Source: Desulfotruncus alcoholivorax DSM 16058 (GTDB lineage Bacteria; Bacillota; Desulfotomaculia; Desulfotomaculales; Desulfallaceae). From it: DNA of 64,000 bases. Below are positions 39,995 to 46,683 of this stretch, in pieces. Position numbers and translations under genes: made by a program. Each line of letters starts with the position of its first letter. Position 1 is the first letter of the stretch. The notes under the pieces are model-generated. The model made no database searches. It saw nothing but the letters and a program-made list of their open reading frames with translations, and was not told where the DNA came from. The stretch lies in assembly GCF_000430885.1 (NCBI RefSeq), contig NZ_AUMW01000009.1:1-64000 (forward strand). The letters are read 5' to 3'.

Positions 39995-41523
39995 TGCCAA
40001 CTATTAGCTTGCAGGAATTGCGAGATCAAATAATGTCTGGTACCAGAGAACAGGTATTTTTGCACAACAGTAAGTCTGATGGAAGCGGCGTCACAGTGGC
40101 CAGTCATATGGTGTATGTTCCTAAATTCAGGGTTCCGACAGGAATTTGGGAAAGTGGTAATTTCCCGCCTAAAGACTTGATGTTAGGCGGGTTCTGGTTT
40201 GATAAATACCAGTGCAGCCAGCCTGATGCAACATCATTGTCCAGGGGCACGACAGGAGCAAACGCGCCTGGTTTGGTTGCGGCTGCAAGCCGGGCCGGAG
40301 TGGTGCCCTGGACGGATATTGATTGGAATAATGCCAAAACGGCCTGCGCCAACCGGGTTATTAATGGCCGTGCTTGTCATCTTGTAACAATGAGGGAATG
40401 GGCTGCAGTTTGCTTTTTAATTAAGCTGCTGGGGCATGATATTCGCGGCAACAACTTCTGGGGGCGTGATTACCGCGATCCGGACAGCTACGAGTATTAT
40501 GGAGTTACTGACCCAATTCTGGCAAGTTACAATGCCAGTTATTCCAAAGCTTGCTCCAGGGTCCTTACTGGAAGCGGACCTGTTACTTGGGCGCATAATG
40601 GAATGGCCAACGGTATTTTTGACATTGTCGGTAACGTTTTTGAATGGGTCGATTTCCTTATTAATGCCGGCGTTTACCAGCATCAAAAACAGGCGTTATT
40701 AAATGATGCTGATGGAATTACTGCTGCTGATTCAGCCATTGTTATTGATAATATTCAGGATATTGACAGTTGGCCTGCTGCTAATGGGTTAATCCTGATC
40801 AAGGCCGAGGGCGTTAATACGGATGAATATATCATTTATGGGAACATGGTTAAAAATGGTGATGGATCGGCTACATTAACAGGCTGCCTGAGAGGGCAAA
40901 ACGGAACTGCAGCCAGTGCGCATGCCGATAACGCAACAATTATACAGTTAACTGATTACTGTATTATCCCCGGTGGTTATTCGGCTAAGATCAATGGTGT
41001 CGGCCTTAATAACACCGATGCTGTATCAACCTTTGATTATGAAAGCCTGGTTCTTGGGCCAGGAGCAGCTAACCCGGCTGTTAATGATGTACTACAAATT
41101 GAAAATGAGCAGGTAACCGTAACCGCAGTTAATGGGACAAGCTTAACGGTTACCAGGGGCAGTAATGGTTCTACCATAGCAGCCCATGCAGACGGAGTTG
41201 CCATAGCTAAGTTATCTCCGCAGATGAGCAATAACAGCCCTTCATCTACTGGTGATTATGGTGCATCACAATCGGCTAGCTTTTTGACATTAAGGACAGA
41301 GACAAACCTTGTTGGCATGGGTTTACCTGCTACTGTAAGCAGTGGTGGAAGTGAGGAATATAAGGACATTTTTTATACCAGCATTTATGGCCAGCGGGCC
41401 GCGCACCGTGGCGGCAATTGGAGCAATGGGTCGGGTGCCCGTTCCGGCTTTGCCTTGTATTTGTACTTTCTCCCGTCGAGCACGAGCCTCAGCGTCGGGT
41501 TTCGCGCCGCTTTGTCTTTGTAA
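39994..41523 (+). CDS. DGR variable protein: tail-tip receptor-binding protein (FGE/C-type lectin-like fold)
   Basis: 509 aa. N-terminal part, then a formylglycine-generating-enzyme/CLec domain (GGFWFDKYQCSQPDATSLSRG, VVPWTDIDWNNAKTACANRVINGRACHLVTMREWAAVCFL, WAHNGMANGIFDIVGNVFEWVDF). Two related beta modules (about 265-315 and 350-405, each with a RGxNGTxAxHADxA-like end) are inserted before the C-terminal FGE half, which has AAHRGGNWSNGSGARSGFAL and VGFRAALSL. The last 42 residues are encoded by the variable repeat. Variable residues are 477, 489, 491, 492, 496 and 498-501. As in Bordetella phage Mtd, the protein should bind the host receptor. Confidence 0.92.
   Translation: MPTISLQELRDQIMSGTREQVFLHNSKSDGSGVTVASHMVYVPKFRVPTGIWESGNFPPKDLMLGGFWFDKYQCSQPDATSLSRGTTGANAPGLVAAASRAGVVPWTDIDWNNAKTACANRVINGRACHLVTMREWAAVCFLIKLLGHDIRGNNFWGRDYRDPDSYEYYGVTDPILASYNASYSKACSRVLTGSGPVTWAHNGMANGIFDIVGNVFEWVDFLINAGVYQHQKQALLNDADGITAADSAIVIDNIQDIDSWPAANGLILIKAEGVNTDEYIIYGNMVKNGDGSATLTGCLRGQNGTAASAHADNATIIQLTDYCIIPGGYSAKINGVGLNNTDAVSTFDYESLVLGPGAANPAVNDVLQIENEQVTVTAVNGTSLTVTRGSNGSTIAAHADGVAIAKLSPQMSNNSPSSTGDYGASQSASFLTLRTETNLVGMGLPATVSSGGSEEYKDIFYTSIYGQRAAHRGGNWSNGSGARSGFALYLYFLPSSTSLSVGFRAALSL
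41394..41517 (+). repeat. DGR variable repeat (VR)
   Basis: 124 bp aligning without gaps to the TR at 41978-42101 (offset 584). There are 13 differences: 11 are at TR adenines (VR 41423, 41458, 41464, 41467, 41468, 41480, 41486, 41488, 41489, 41492 and 41494). The other two are 41405 (A versus T) and 41512 (T versus C). The GC-rich 3' end (GGGTTTCGCGCCGC) is the homing (IMH) sequence. Confidence 0.97.
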
Positions 41524-41551
41524 TCTGGAATCTGTTACCAGTTAATCTGAA

Positions 41552-41571
41552 GGCCGGGTGATAGCCCGGCC
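41552..41571. promoter_or_regulatory. GC-rich hairpin downstream of VR
   Basis: GGCCGGG (41552-41558), six-base loop, CCCGGCC (41565-41571), 35 bases after VR and 28 after the stop codon of the variable protein. In Bordetella phage a hairpin or cruciform just after VR promotes retrohoming. Without a T-tract it is a poor terminator. Confidence 0.65.
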
Positions 41572-41601
41572 CCTTTAGGGAACAATTTGAGAGGTGACAT
41601 A

Positions 41602-41952
41602 ATGTCAGCACCAGAAGAATTAAAAATACGCCAAAAGGTTGAAGACATGATCGCATATGGATATATAGCTTTGCGTCAATTTCCTAAGTCAGAAAAATTC
41701 ACACTTGCAGCTGGCATAAAGCAATCCATGTATAGACTGCTGAATTTGGTTATAGTAACAAACAAAAAATACTACAAAAAGACAACCATGCAGGAACTTG
41801 ACACAGAGTTGGACTTCTTGCGGTCGCTTATCAGAATATCAATGCAGTTGGGCTTTCTACCATTCAAAAAGTATGAAAACTGGGCCATTATGCTTAATGA
41901 AATTGGCAGAATGATTGGTGGCTGGTTTAAGTCTATTAAAAGAAATGAATAA
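41602..41952 (+). CDS. avd: DGR accessory variability determinant (Avd-like)
   Basis: 116 aa from ATG (41602), 5 bases after GAGGTG. It fits the four-helix Avd/23S-rRNA-intervening-sequence-like fold: LKIRQKVEDMIAYGYIALRQFPKSEKFTLAAGIKQSMYRLLNLVIVTNKKYY, then LDTELDFLRSLIRISMQLGFL and WAIMLNEIGRMIGGWFKS. Avd pentamers bind the reverse transcriptase and the TR-containing RNA and are needed for mutagenic cDNA synthesis. It is placed between the variable protein and TR. Confidence 0.9.
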   Translation: MSAPEELKIRQKVEDMIAYGYIALRQFPKSEKFTLAAGIKQSMYRLLNLVIVTNKKYYKKTTMQELDTELDFLRSLIRISMQLGFLPFKKYENWAIMLNEIGRMIGGWFKSIKRNE

Positions 41953-41977
41953 GCTTTTAGGGGCCAGGTTGTAATGC

Positions 41978-42101
41978 GCGGGCCGCGCTCCGTGGCGGCA
42001 ATTGGAACAATGGGTCGGGTGCCCGTTCCGGCTTTGCCTTGAATTTGAACAATCTCCCGTCGAACACGAACAACAACATCGGGTTTCGCGCCGCTCTGTC
42101 T
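41978..42101 (+). repeat. DGR template repeat (TR)
   Basis: 124 bp invariant template for VR, lying 25 bases after avd. Of 22 adenines between 41985 and 42101, 11 differ in the VR. Adenines are concentrated in AAC/AAT codons in the VR frame (for example CGAACACGAACAACAACAT), so mutation reaches many residues but avoids stop codons. The equivalent translated C-terminus is AALRGGNWNNGSGARSG..., NLNNLPSNTNNNIGF. Confidence 0.97.
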
Positions 42102-42271
42102 GGTTGCCAGAAGTTAATATCCTATTGGGTTATTATCCAGTGCTCAGATAAAGGAATCTGGCTCCTTGTCACACTGCTATGCAGTCGGCAAAAAATATTA
42201 ACAGATTACAGTGGTTAGTAGGGGTGAAAATCCCGAAAACCGCTGTAATCGCAATAAATCATGGAGGGTGC
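42102..42271 (+). ncRNA. Structured spacer of the DGR template RNA
   Basis: Between TR and the reverse transcriptase start. GCCAGA (42106-42111) can pair with TCTGGC (42157-42162). GATTACAGTGGTT (42204-42216) pairs with AACCGCTGTAATC (42238-42250), 13 bp with one wobble, enclosing GGG/CCC. In Bordetella phage the spacer after TR is the part of the RNA bound by RT-Avd, and cDNA is primed inside it. The second stem is close to the RT ribosome-binding site and could also control its translation. Confidence 0.6.
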
Positions 42272-43312
42272 ATGCCAAAGACATATACTAATTTATTTGA
42301 GAAAATATACCAATTTGATCATTTATATGAGGCATACCTTATGGCAAGGAAAAATAAGCGTAATAATGGTGAAGTGATAGAGTTTACAGCTAATCTGGAA
42401 GAAAATTTGATCGAAATTCAAAACGAATTAATATATCGAAAATATAAGACTGGAAGGTATAGAGAGTTTTATGTCAATGATCCTAAAACAAGGCTTGTGG
42501 CCGCTTTACCATTTAAAGATCGGGTTGTTCATCATGCGTTATGTGCTGTAATAGAGCCGATTTTTGAAAGAGCATTTATCTATGATAGTTACGCCTGCAG
42601 AAACGGAAAAGGGACTCATGCGGCAGCAGATAGGACAACGTATTTTGTAAGAAAGTTGCAACATCTTTACCCTCAGATATATTGTTTAAAATGCGATATA
42701 AAACAGTATTTTCCGTCTGTTAATCACAATATTTTAAAGAAAATAATAAGAAAAAAGATAGCTTGCAAAAGCACCTTATGGTTAATTGATGAGATTATAG
42801 ATAGTGTTGCTGATGATAAAAACATTAACTCAAAAGGCATGCCAATTGGTAACTTAACAAGTCAATTATACGCAAATATTTATCTAAATGAATTAGACCA
42901 TTTTGTTAAAGAAAAATTACAAATAAAGCACTATGTTAGATATATGGATGATTTTATTATTCTATGCCATGACAAGACAATTTTATGGTCAATTAAACGG
43001 GATATAGAAGTATTTTTACGGCATTACCTTGACCTAGAATTGAATGGTAAAACAGGCATATTTCCAATAAGTCAGGGCATTGATTTTTGCGGTTACCGGA
43101 TTTGGCCAACCCATCGGAAAATTAGAAAAAGCAGTATTAAAAGAATGAAACGCAAATTAAAAGCTTTTCAGCGTAAATTTAAGGCTGGAAAAATAAGCTT
43201 AGAAAAAATAAATGCTACAATTCAAAGCTGGCTTGGTCATGTTAAGCACGGAGATTCCTATAACCTAAGGAAAAAGGTACTAGAAAGCTTTATCCTTACC
43301 AATGAAAAATGA
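42272..43312 (+). CDS. DGR reverse transcriptase
   Basis: 346 aa from ATG (42272), four bases after GGAGG; an upstream in-frame TTG/ATG extension lacks an SD and covers the structured RNA. RT motifs: FKDRVVHHAL, catalytic Asp in KCDIKQYFPSVNH (Asp142), the DGR-typical PIGNLTSQLYANIYLNELD (in place of the QGxxxSP of retroviral and group II RTs), catalytic YMDD (224-227), DFCGYRIW and a basic C-terminal thumb. It copies TR RNA with random misincorporation at adenines; the cDNA then replaces VR. Confidence 0.96.
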   Translation: MPKTYTNLFEKIYQFDHLYEAYLMARKNKRNNGEVIEFTANLEENLIEIQNELIYRKYKTGRYREFYVNDPKTRLVAALPFKDRVVHHALCAVIEPIFERAFIYDSYACRNGKGTHAAADRTTYFVRKLQHLYPQIYCLKCDIKQYFPSVNHNILKKIIRKKIACKSTLWLIDEIIDSVADDKNINSKGMPIGNLTSQLYANIYLNELDHFVKEKLQIKHYVRYMDDFIILCHDKTILWSIKRDIEVFLRHYLDLELNGKTGIFPISQGIDFCGYRIWPTHRKIRKSSIKRMKRKLKAFQRKFKAGKISLEKINATIQSWLGHVKHGDSYNLRKKVLESFILTNEK

Positions 43313-43343
43313 TGTGAGATTTTTGTTAACCGGAGGTGAGATT

Positions 43344-43775
43344 ATGCCAGTAGATCAATATTATTCAACCAGCAGTTTTTATGAGTCACCATTCGTGCCA
43401 TTAATCATAGGCATGATTGCATTAATTTTTTTAGCGCCTTTAATAGATACACTTTATAAGATGATTGAAGCCTTTATCCAGAAGGCATTAAATCGTTTCA
43501 GTTTTTTGCCTGACAATGTAGCTGATGAAATAGCTTTTGTTTTAGTGGTTTCAATAGGTTATGTTGTCTGCTGGCAAGGAGAATTCGACTTTTTTAGTTA
43601 CTTAAATTTTAACTTTGATTCACATTTAGGGTGGTTTCTGACATCTTTATCTGTTAGCGGTGGCACCTCAGCTTTAAGGAATCGCTTTGACCTTATGAAT
43701 TTAATACCCATGAGCATTGGAAGCGGTTTGTCATCAACCATGATGCGGATTATCGGTAAGAAAGGAGAGAAATAG
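43344..43775 (+). CDS. Membrane protein of the lysis cassette, holin-like
   Basis: 143 aa from ATG (43344) after CGGAGGTGAG; the upstream in-frame ATG (43302) overlaps the RT. Membrane segments at about residues 18-38, 63-82 and possibly 98-115. It lies between the RT and the endolysin gene. Position suggests a holin or antiholin, but the N-terminus is atypical. Confidence 0.55.
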   Translation: MPVDQYYSTSSFYESPFVPLIIGMIALIFLAPLIDTLYKMIEAFIQKALNRFSFLPDNVADEIAFVLVVSIGYVVCWQGEFDFFSYLNFNFDSHLGWFLTSLSVSGGTSALRNRFDLMNLIPMSIGSGLSSTMMRIIGKKGEK

Positions 43776-44492
43776 ATGTTAAACACTATCAGGCGCGGAA
43801 GTCGTGGACAAGACGTGGCTAATTTGCAAACATACTTGAATGAACTGGGTTATAATCCAGGACGTGTTGACGGAATTTTTGGTCCAGCAACCGAGGCTGC
43901 TGTTAAGAAATATCAGGCAGCACACAGATTGGTTGTAGATGGCATTGTAGGCCCGAACACCTGGTTAGTTATATTAAATGGCACTCCTAAAATGTATAGC
44001 GGCCCTGAGCCGGTATACTACAGCCAGGTTGACCAGCGTTGGAAAAACATCATGTTTAGCAGTCATAATGACCCACGGCAGACAATAGGTAGTTCAGGTT
44101 GCGGGCCAACATCAATAGCTATGATTCTGGCTACATGGATAAATAGGTCAATTACCCCGGTACAAGCATGTCAAATGGCTTTAGAGGGTGGTTTTCGGAC
44201 CTATAATAGCGGCACAGCGTGGTCATTTTTCCCGTGGGTTGCCTCAAAATTCGGTCTTCATTTTTTGCAGACAGCCTCAACGAAGACGGTTATTGACGCC
44301 ATTAATAAAGGCTCCTTAGTCGTTGCTAGTATGGGTCCTGGGTACTTTACTAGGAGCGGCCATTACATTATGCTTTGGGACGTGCGTGATAATTTGATTA
44401 TATGTCACGACCCGGCAAATAAGAGTAGGGATCAAGCTAGTTTCGATGTATTCAATCAACAAGCTGCACAGTATTTCTGTTTCAATAAGTAA
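43776..44492 (+). CDS. Endolysin-like protein: peptidoglycan-binding domain plus C39-type peptidase
   Basis: 238 aa. Residues 1-72: PG_binding_1 (RRGSRGQDVANLQTYLNELGYNPGRVDGIFGPATEAAVKKYQ, VDGIVGPNTW). Residues 80-238: papain-like C39-type fold with Cys in GSSGCGPTSIAMIL, His in SGHYIMLWDV and Asp in ICHDPAN. It would cut peptide links in host peptidoglycan at lysis. A signal peptide is absent, in keeping with a holin-dependent enzyme. Confidence 0.85.
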   Translation: MLNTIRRGSRGQDVANLQTYLNELGYNPGRVDGIFGPATEAAVKKYQAAHRLVVDGIVGPNTWLVILNGTPKMYSGPEPVYYSQVDQRWKNIMFSSHNDPRQTIGSSGCGPTSIAMILATWINRSITPVQACQMALEGGFRTYNSGTAWSFFPWVASKFGLHFLQTASTKTVIDAINKGSLVVASMGPGYFTRSGHYIMLWDVRDNLIICHDPANKSRDQASFDVFNQQAAQYFCFNK

Positions 44493-44522
44493 AGAATTTA
44501 ATATTATGGAGGTATGATAACT

Positions 44523-44840
44523 ATGCTAATATTAGGTTTTTTAATAGCGCCAAAGGTCTTGGTATCTTTGGGTTCAGCTCTTGGATTGATTATAGTTGAT
44601 TTTTGCCTTGGGGTCTTTTTAGCACTAAAGCAAGGTGACTTTGATGTTAGGAAATTGCCCAAATTTTTGGAGACAGGCGTCATACCTTATGTTGGTGCAT
44701 TAGTGCTATTAGCTTTGTTTATAGGTATATCACCGGGCTTAGAGGCTATATTTTTTGCATGCACTGCGGCCATAGGCTTAAAATACTTAGCTGATATTAA
44801 AGACAAATTGGCCAGTATATTCACTGGCATCCAAATTTAA
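44523..44840 (+). CDS. Holin-like membrane protein
   Basis: 105 aa from ATG (44523) after GGAGG. It has three to four hydrophobic segments (LILGFLIAPKVLVSLGSALGLIIVDFCLGVFLAL, VIPYVGALVLLALFIGISPGLEAIFFACTAAIGL) and a short charged tail, typical of holins that release the endolysin. It is the last prophage gene. Confidence 0.7.
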   Translation: MLILGFLIAPKVLVSLGSALGLIIVDFCLGVFLALKQGDFDVRKLPKFLETGVIPYVGALVLLALFIGISPGLEAIFFACTAAIGLKYLADIKDKLASIFTGIQI

Positions 44841-44896
44841 ATAAACAATCCACATCATTTAAGTGAAAGTTAATCAAATGTAATTTCGACAATAAT

Positions 44897-44935
44897 AAAA
44901 GCGGAGCTGGATAAATGTTACTCCGCTTTTATACA
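44897..44935 (+). terminator. Terminator of the prophage late operon
   Basis: AAAAGCGGAG (44897-44906) pairs with CTCCGCTTTT (44921-44930), 56 bases after the last phage gene and inside the right end. Confidence 0.82.
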
Positions 44936-44955
44936 ATTTATTTACCAAAGAACTT

Positions 44956-45002
44956 TTCTCATTTTATGTGAGATTTTTTCTCAAAAAGTCTGGGACGCTT
45001 CA
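44956..45002. promoter_or_regulatory. Prophage right end (attR) with probable transposase-binding sites
   Basis: TTCTCATTTTATGTGAGA (44956-44973), TTTTCTCAAA (44976-44985, inverted copy of the left TTTGAGAAAA) and the terminal ...GACGCTTCA ending at 45002. Both terminal blocks lie exactly 17 bases from the ends. Confidence 0.8.
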
Positions 45003-45007
45003 ATAGC
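45003..45007. repeat. Target-site duplication, right copy (ATAGC)
   Basis: Matches 6736-6740. The SD GAGGTG of the interrupted membrane-protein gene follows on the minus strand at 45009-45014. Confidence 0.92.
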
Positions 45008-45230
45008 GCACCTCAAATCGTGATATATTATTAATTTGCGCCATTTATCAATTTTTATAATTTTTTTTTGAAAAATGGCATTCATAAAGCCCGCACGTTT
45101 TCATCCCAAAGATATTCGTTTTTAGTAAATTAAACCTTCATAATCCTCCATGTTATTTATTTACATTTGACACATTCACCAATTAATTGTAATATTAATA
45201 TATTATAAATTTTATATGTAGGTGATAGGG
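45008..45230. other. Orphaned upstream region of the interrupted gene and promoter region of the DsrE-like gene
   Basis: No ORF. On the minus strand this held the promoter and SD of the gene now at 6288-6737. On the plus strand it should promote the DsrE-like gene. It is A/T-rich throughout. Confidence 0.6.
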
Positions 45231-45668
45231 ATGAGCAGAAAGGCCAATTTTATATGTTCCAGAAACACCATAGACGGCGTCTATCCACCTCTGATACTTG
45301 CGCTGCAAGCCCAAAGAGCCGGTGCGGACACCATGATCTTCTTTACCTTTGACGGCATAGATGTTATTAGAAAAAACGGCGCCAAAAAAATAAAATATTA
45401 TCCTAACGGAATGCTTGGAGCGATTCCGGGTGTTCCCGGCGTATCGGCAAGAATGATCACCAAACTGGCTGAAAACCGGGCGGGAGTGCCAAATATTGAA
45501 ACTTTACTGGAAATGTGCCAGTTGGAAGGGGTAAAGTTTCATGCCTGTTTGATGACTCTGCAAATGATGGACATAAAAGACGAAGAGCTAATTGATGGTG
45601 TTGTGGTTTCAGACGCCGCGAGCTATATTAAAACAGCCCTGGAATCTGATGTTAACCTTTTTATTTAA
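45231..45668 (+). CDS. DsrE/DsrF-like family protein
   Basis: 145 aa from ATG (45231); GTG (45222) is an in-frame alternative. It shows the DsrE/F/DrsE2 pattern: ICSRNTIDGVYPPLILALQAQRAGADTMIFFTFDGIDV, KLAENRAGVPNIETLLEMCQLEGVKFHACLMTLQMMDIK and LIDGVVVSDAASYIKTALES. Family members handle sulfur transfer via a Cys. Here the Cys in LEMCQLEGVKFHACLMTLQ could serve. Function otherwise unknown. Confidence 0.75.
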   Translation: MSRKANFICSRNTIDGVYPPLILALQAQRAGADTMIFFTFDGIDVIRKNGAKKIKYYPNGMLGAIPGVPGVSARMITKLAENRAGVPNIETLLEMCQLEGVKFHACLMTLQMMDIKDEELIDGVVVSDAASYIKTALESDVNLFI

Positions 45669-45722
45669 AGTTCGGTTAATATTTTGGATAACTATTATTG
45701 AATTTGAAAAACATAAACAATG

Positions 45723-45752
45723 CAGGTCTGCTTAAAGGCCTGTCTTTTTTTA
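45723..45752 (+). terminator. Terminator of the DsrE-like gene
   Basis: CAGGTC (45723-45728) pairs with GGCCTG (45737-45742), followed by TCTTTTTTT. The remaining intergenic DNA (45753-45892) is very A/T-rich and probably contains the promoter of the hydrogenase operon. Confidence 0.75.
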
Positions 45753-45892
45753 TGACAATTTCAAAAATGATTGATTTTTTTAAATATATTTATTAATATA
45801 GATATATAATAATATTTTATCAATATTAATAATTGCAATTTATTAATTACAGTCTTTTTTAATAAGAATCGTTTATCGGCAGGTGAGCGCTT

Positions 45893-46234
45893 ATTAAATT
45901 ACATGAAGTTAAGCAAATTCTAAACGCTGAAGTAATTTCCGGTGAAACAATGCTTGACCTGGAAGTGAGTTCCGGCTTCGGCTGCGACCTGATCAGCGAC
46001 TCCCTATGTTTTTCCAGGCCGGAATGTCTTTTAATCACCGGGCTTACCAATATTCAGATTATTAGGGTGGCTGATATGATTGAAGCCAGAGCCATAATGT
46101 TTGTCCGGGGCAAAAAACCGGGACAGGAAATAATTCGCCTGGCTGAAGAAAAAAAACTGCCGCTGCTGGTAACCAACAGATTTCTTTTTGAAAGCTGCGG
46201 GCTTTTGTACCAACACGGCCTGCGCAGCTCTTGA
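45893..46234 (+). CDS. DRTGG-domain protein with apparent ATT start
   Basis: 113 aa if started at ATT (45893), which sits 5 bases after the strong AGGTGAG; an in-frame TGA precedes it. The first standard start (ATG, 45950) would remove the conserved N-terminus KLHEVKQILNAEVISGE. The remainder (VSSGFGCDLISDSLCF, LLITGLTNIQIIRVADMIEARAIMFVRGKKPGQEII, LPLLVTNRFLFESCGLLYQHGL) matches DRTGG proteins found in hydrogenase operons. The family may bind nucleotides. It is the first gene of the hyd operon. Confidence 0.75.
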   Translation: MKLHEVKQILNAEVISGETMLDLEVSSGFGCDLISDSLCFSRPECLLITGLTNIQIIRVADMIEARAIMFVRGKKPGQEIIRLAEEKKLPLLVTNRFLFESCGLLYQHGLRSS

Positions 46235-46256
46235 CTGCGTTGGAGAGTGATCAATT

Positions 46257-46682
46257 TTGAAACTGGAATTTAAGGTTCAGGGTATGGATTTCACCCGGGG
46301 CGGTGAAGCAACTGCCAAAATTAAAAAAGCCCTGCAGCTGGTCGGCATGGAAGTTGATACTATCAGAAGAGCAGTTATTGTAGCCTATGAGGCCGAGTTA
46401 AACATTGTAATTCACGCAAAACACGGCAGCCTGGTCACCCACATCCATCCCAACCGGGTAGAAATTGAAGCCGTTGACGAAGGCCCGGGCATTCCGGATA
46501 TATCCTTGGCCTTACAGGAAGGATACTCCACCGCCCCACCCCACATCAGGGAAATGGGGTTCGGTGCCGGTATGGGACTGCCCAATATTCAGCGCTGCTC
46601 AGATGAATTGCATATTGACTCGGAAGTTGATTCAGGCACTACGTTAAAAGCAATTATTATTAATAAAAGCCGTGGTGAATGA
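46257..46682 (+). CDS. RsbW-like HATPase (anti-sigma-type ATP-binding protein)
   Basis: 141 aa from TTG (46257) after GGAGAGTG. It has the GHKL ATPase boxes: N-box AYEAELNIVIHA, G1-type VDEGPGIPD, and G2 GFGAGMGLPNIQR. Relatives are serine kinases that inhibit sigma factors. In [FeFe]-hydrogenase operons of Clostridia they recur with DRTGG and HsfB proteins and are thought to act in sensing or regulation. Overlap with the next gene is close to zero. Confidence 0.8.
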   Translation: MKLEFKVQGMDFTRGGEATAKIKKALQLVGMEVDTIRRAVIVAYEAELNIVIHAKHGSLVTHIHPNRVEIEAVDEGPGIPDISLALQEGYSTAPPHIREMGFGAGMGLPNIQRCSDELHIDSEVDSGTTLKAIIINKSRGE

Positions 46683-46683
46683 A

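Larger units (their letters stand above)
6741..45002 (+). mobile_element. Complete Mu-like transposable prophage carrying a diversity-generating retroelement
   Basis: The element is 38,262 bp, close to Mu. The left end reads TGTTAAGTATC and the right end (outside-in, complement) TGAAGCGTCCC. Both have TTTGAGAAAA exactly 17 bases from the terminus (6758-6767 and complement of 44976-44985), and both have TTCTCATTTTATGTGAGA further in (6850-6867 and 44956-44973). A 5-bp duplication flanks it. Gene order follows Mu: repressor, Ner-like, transposase A, B, Gam, GemA, Mor, then terminase, portal, head, sheath, tube, tape measure, baseplate, fibres and lysis. No frameshift was seen in essential genes, so it may be inducible. 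Confidence 0.95.

Noticed and set aside
42179-42271. N-terminal extension of the reverse transcriptase from 42179
   Set aside because: No SD precedes it, and the region folds into the spacer RNA. ATG at 42272 with GGAGG is the better start.
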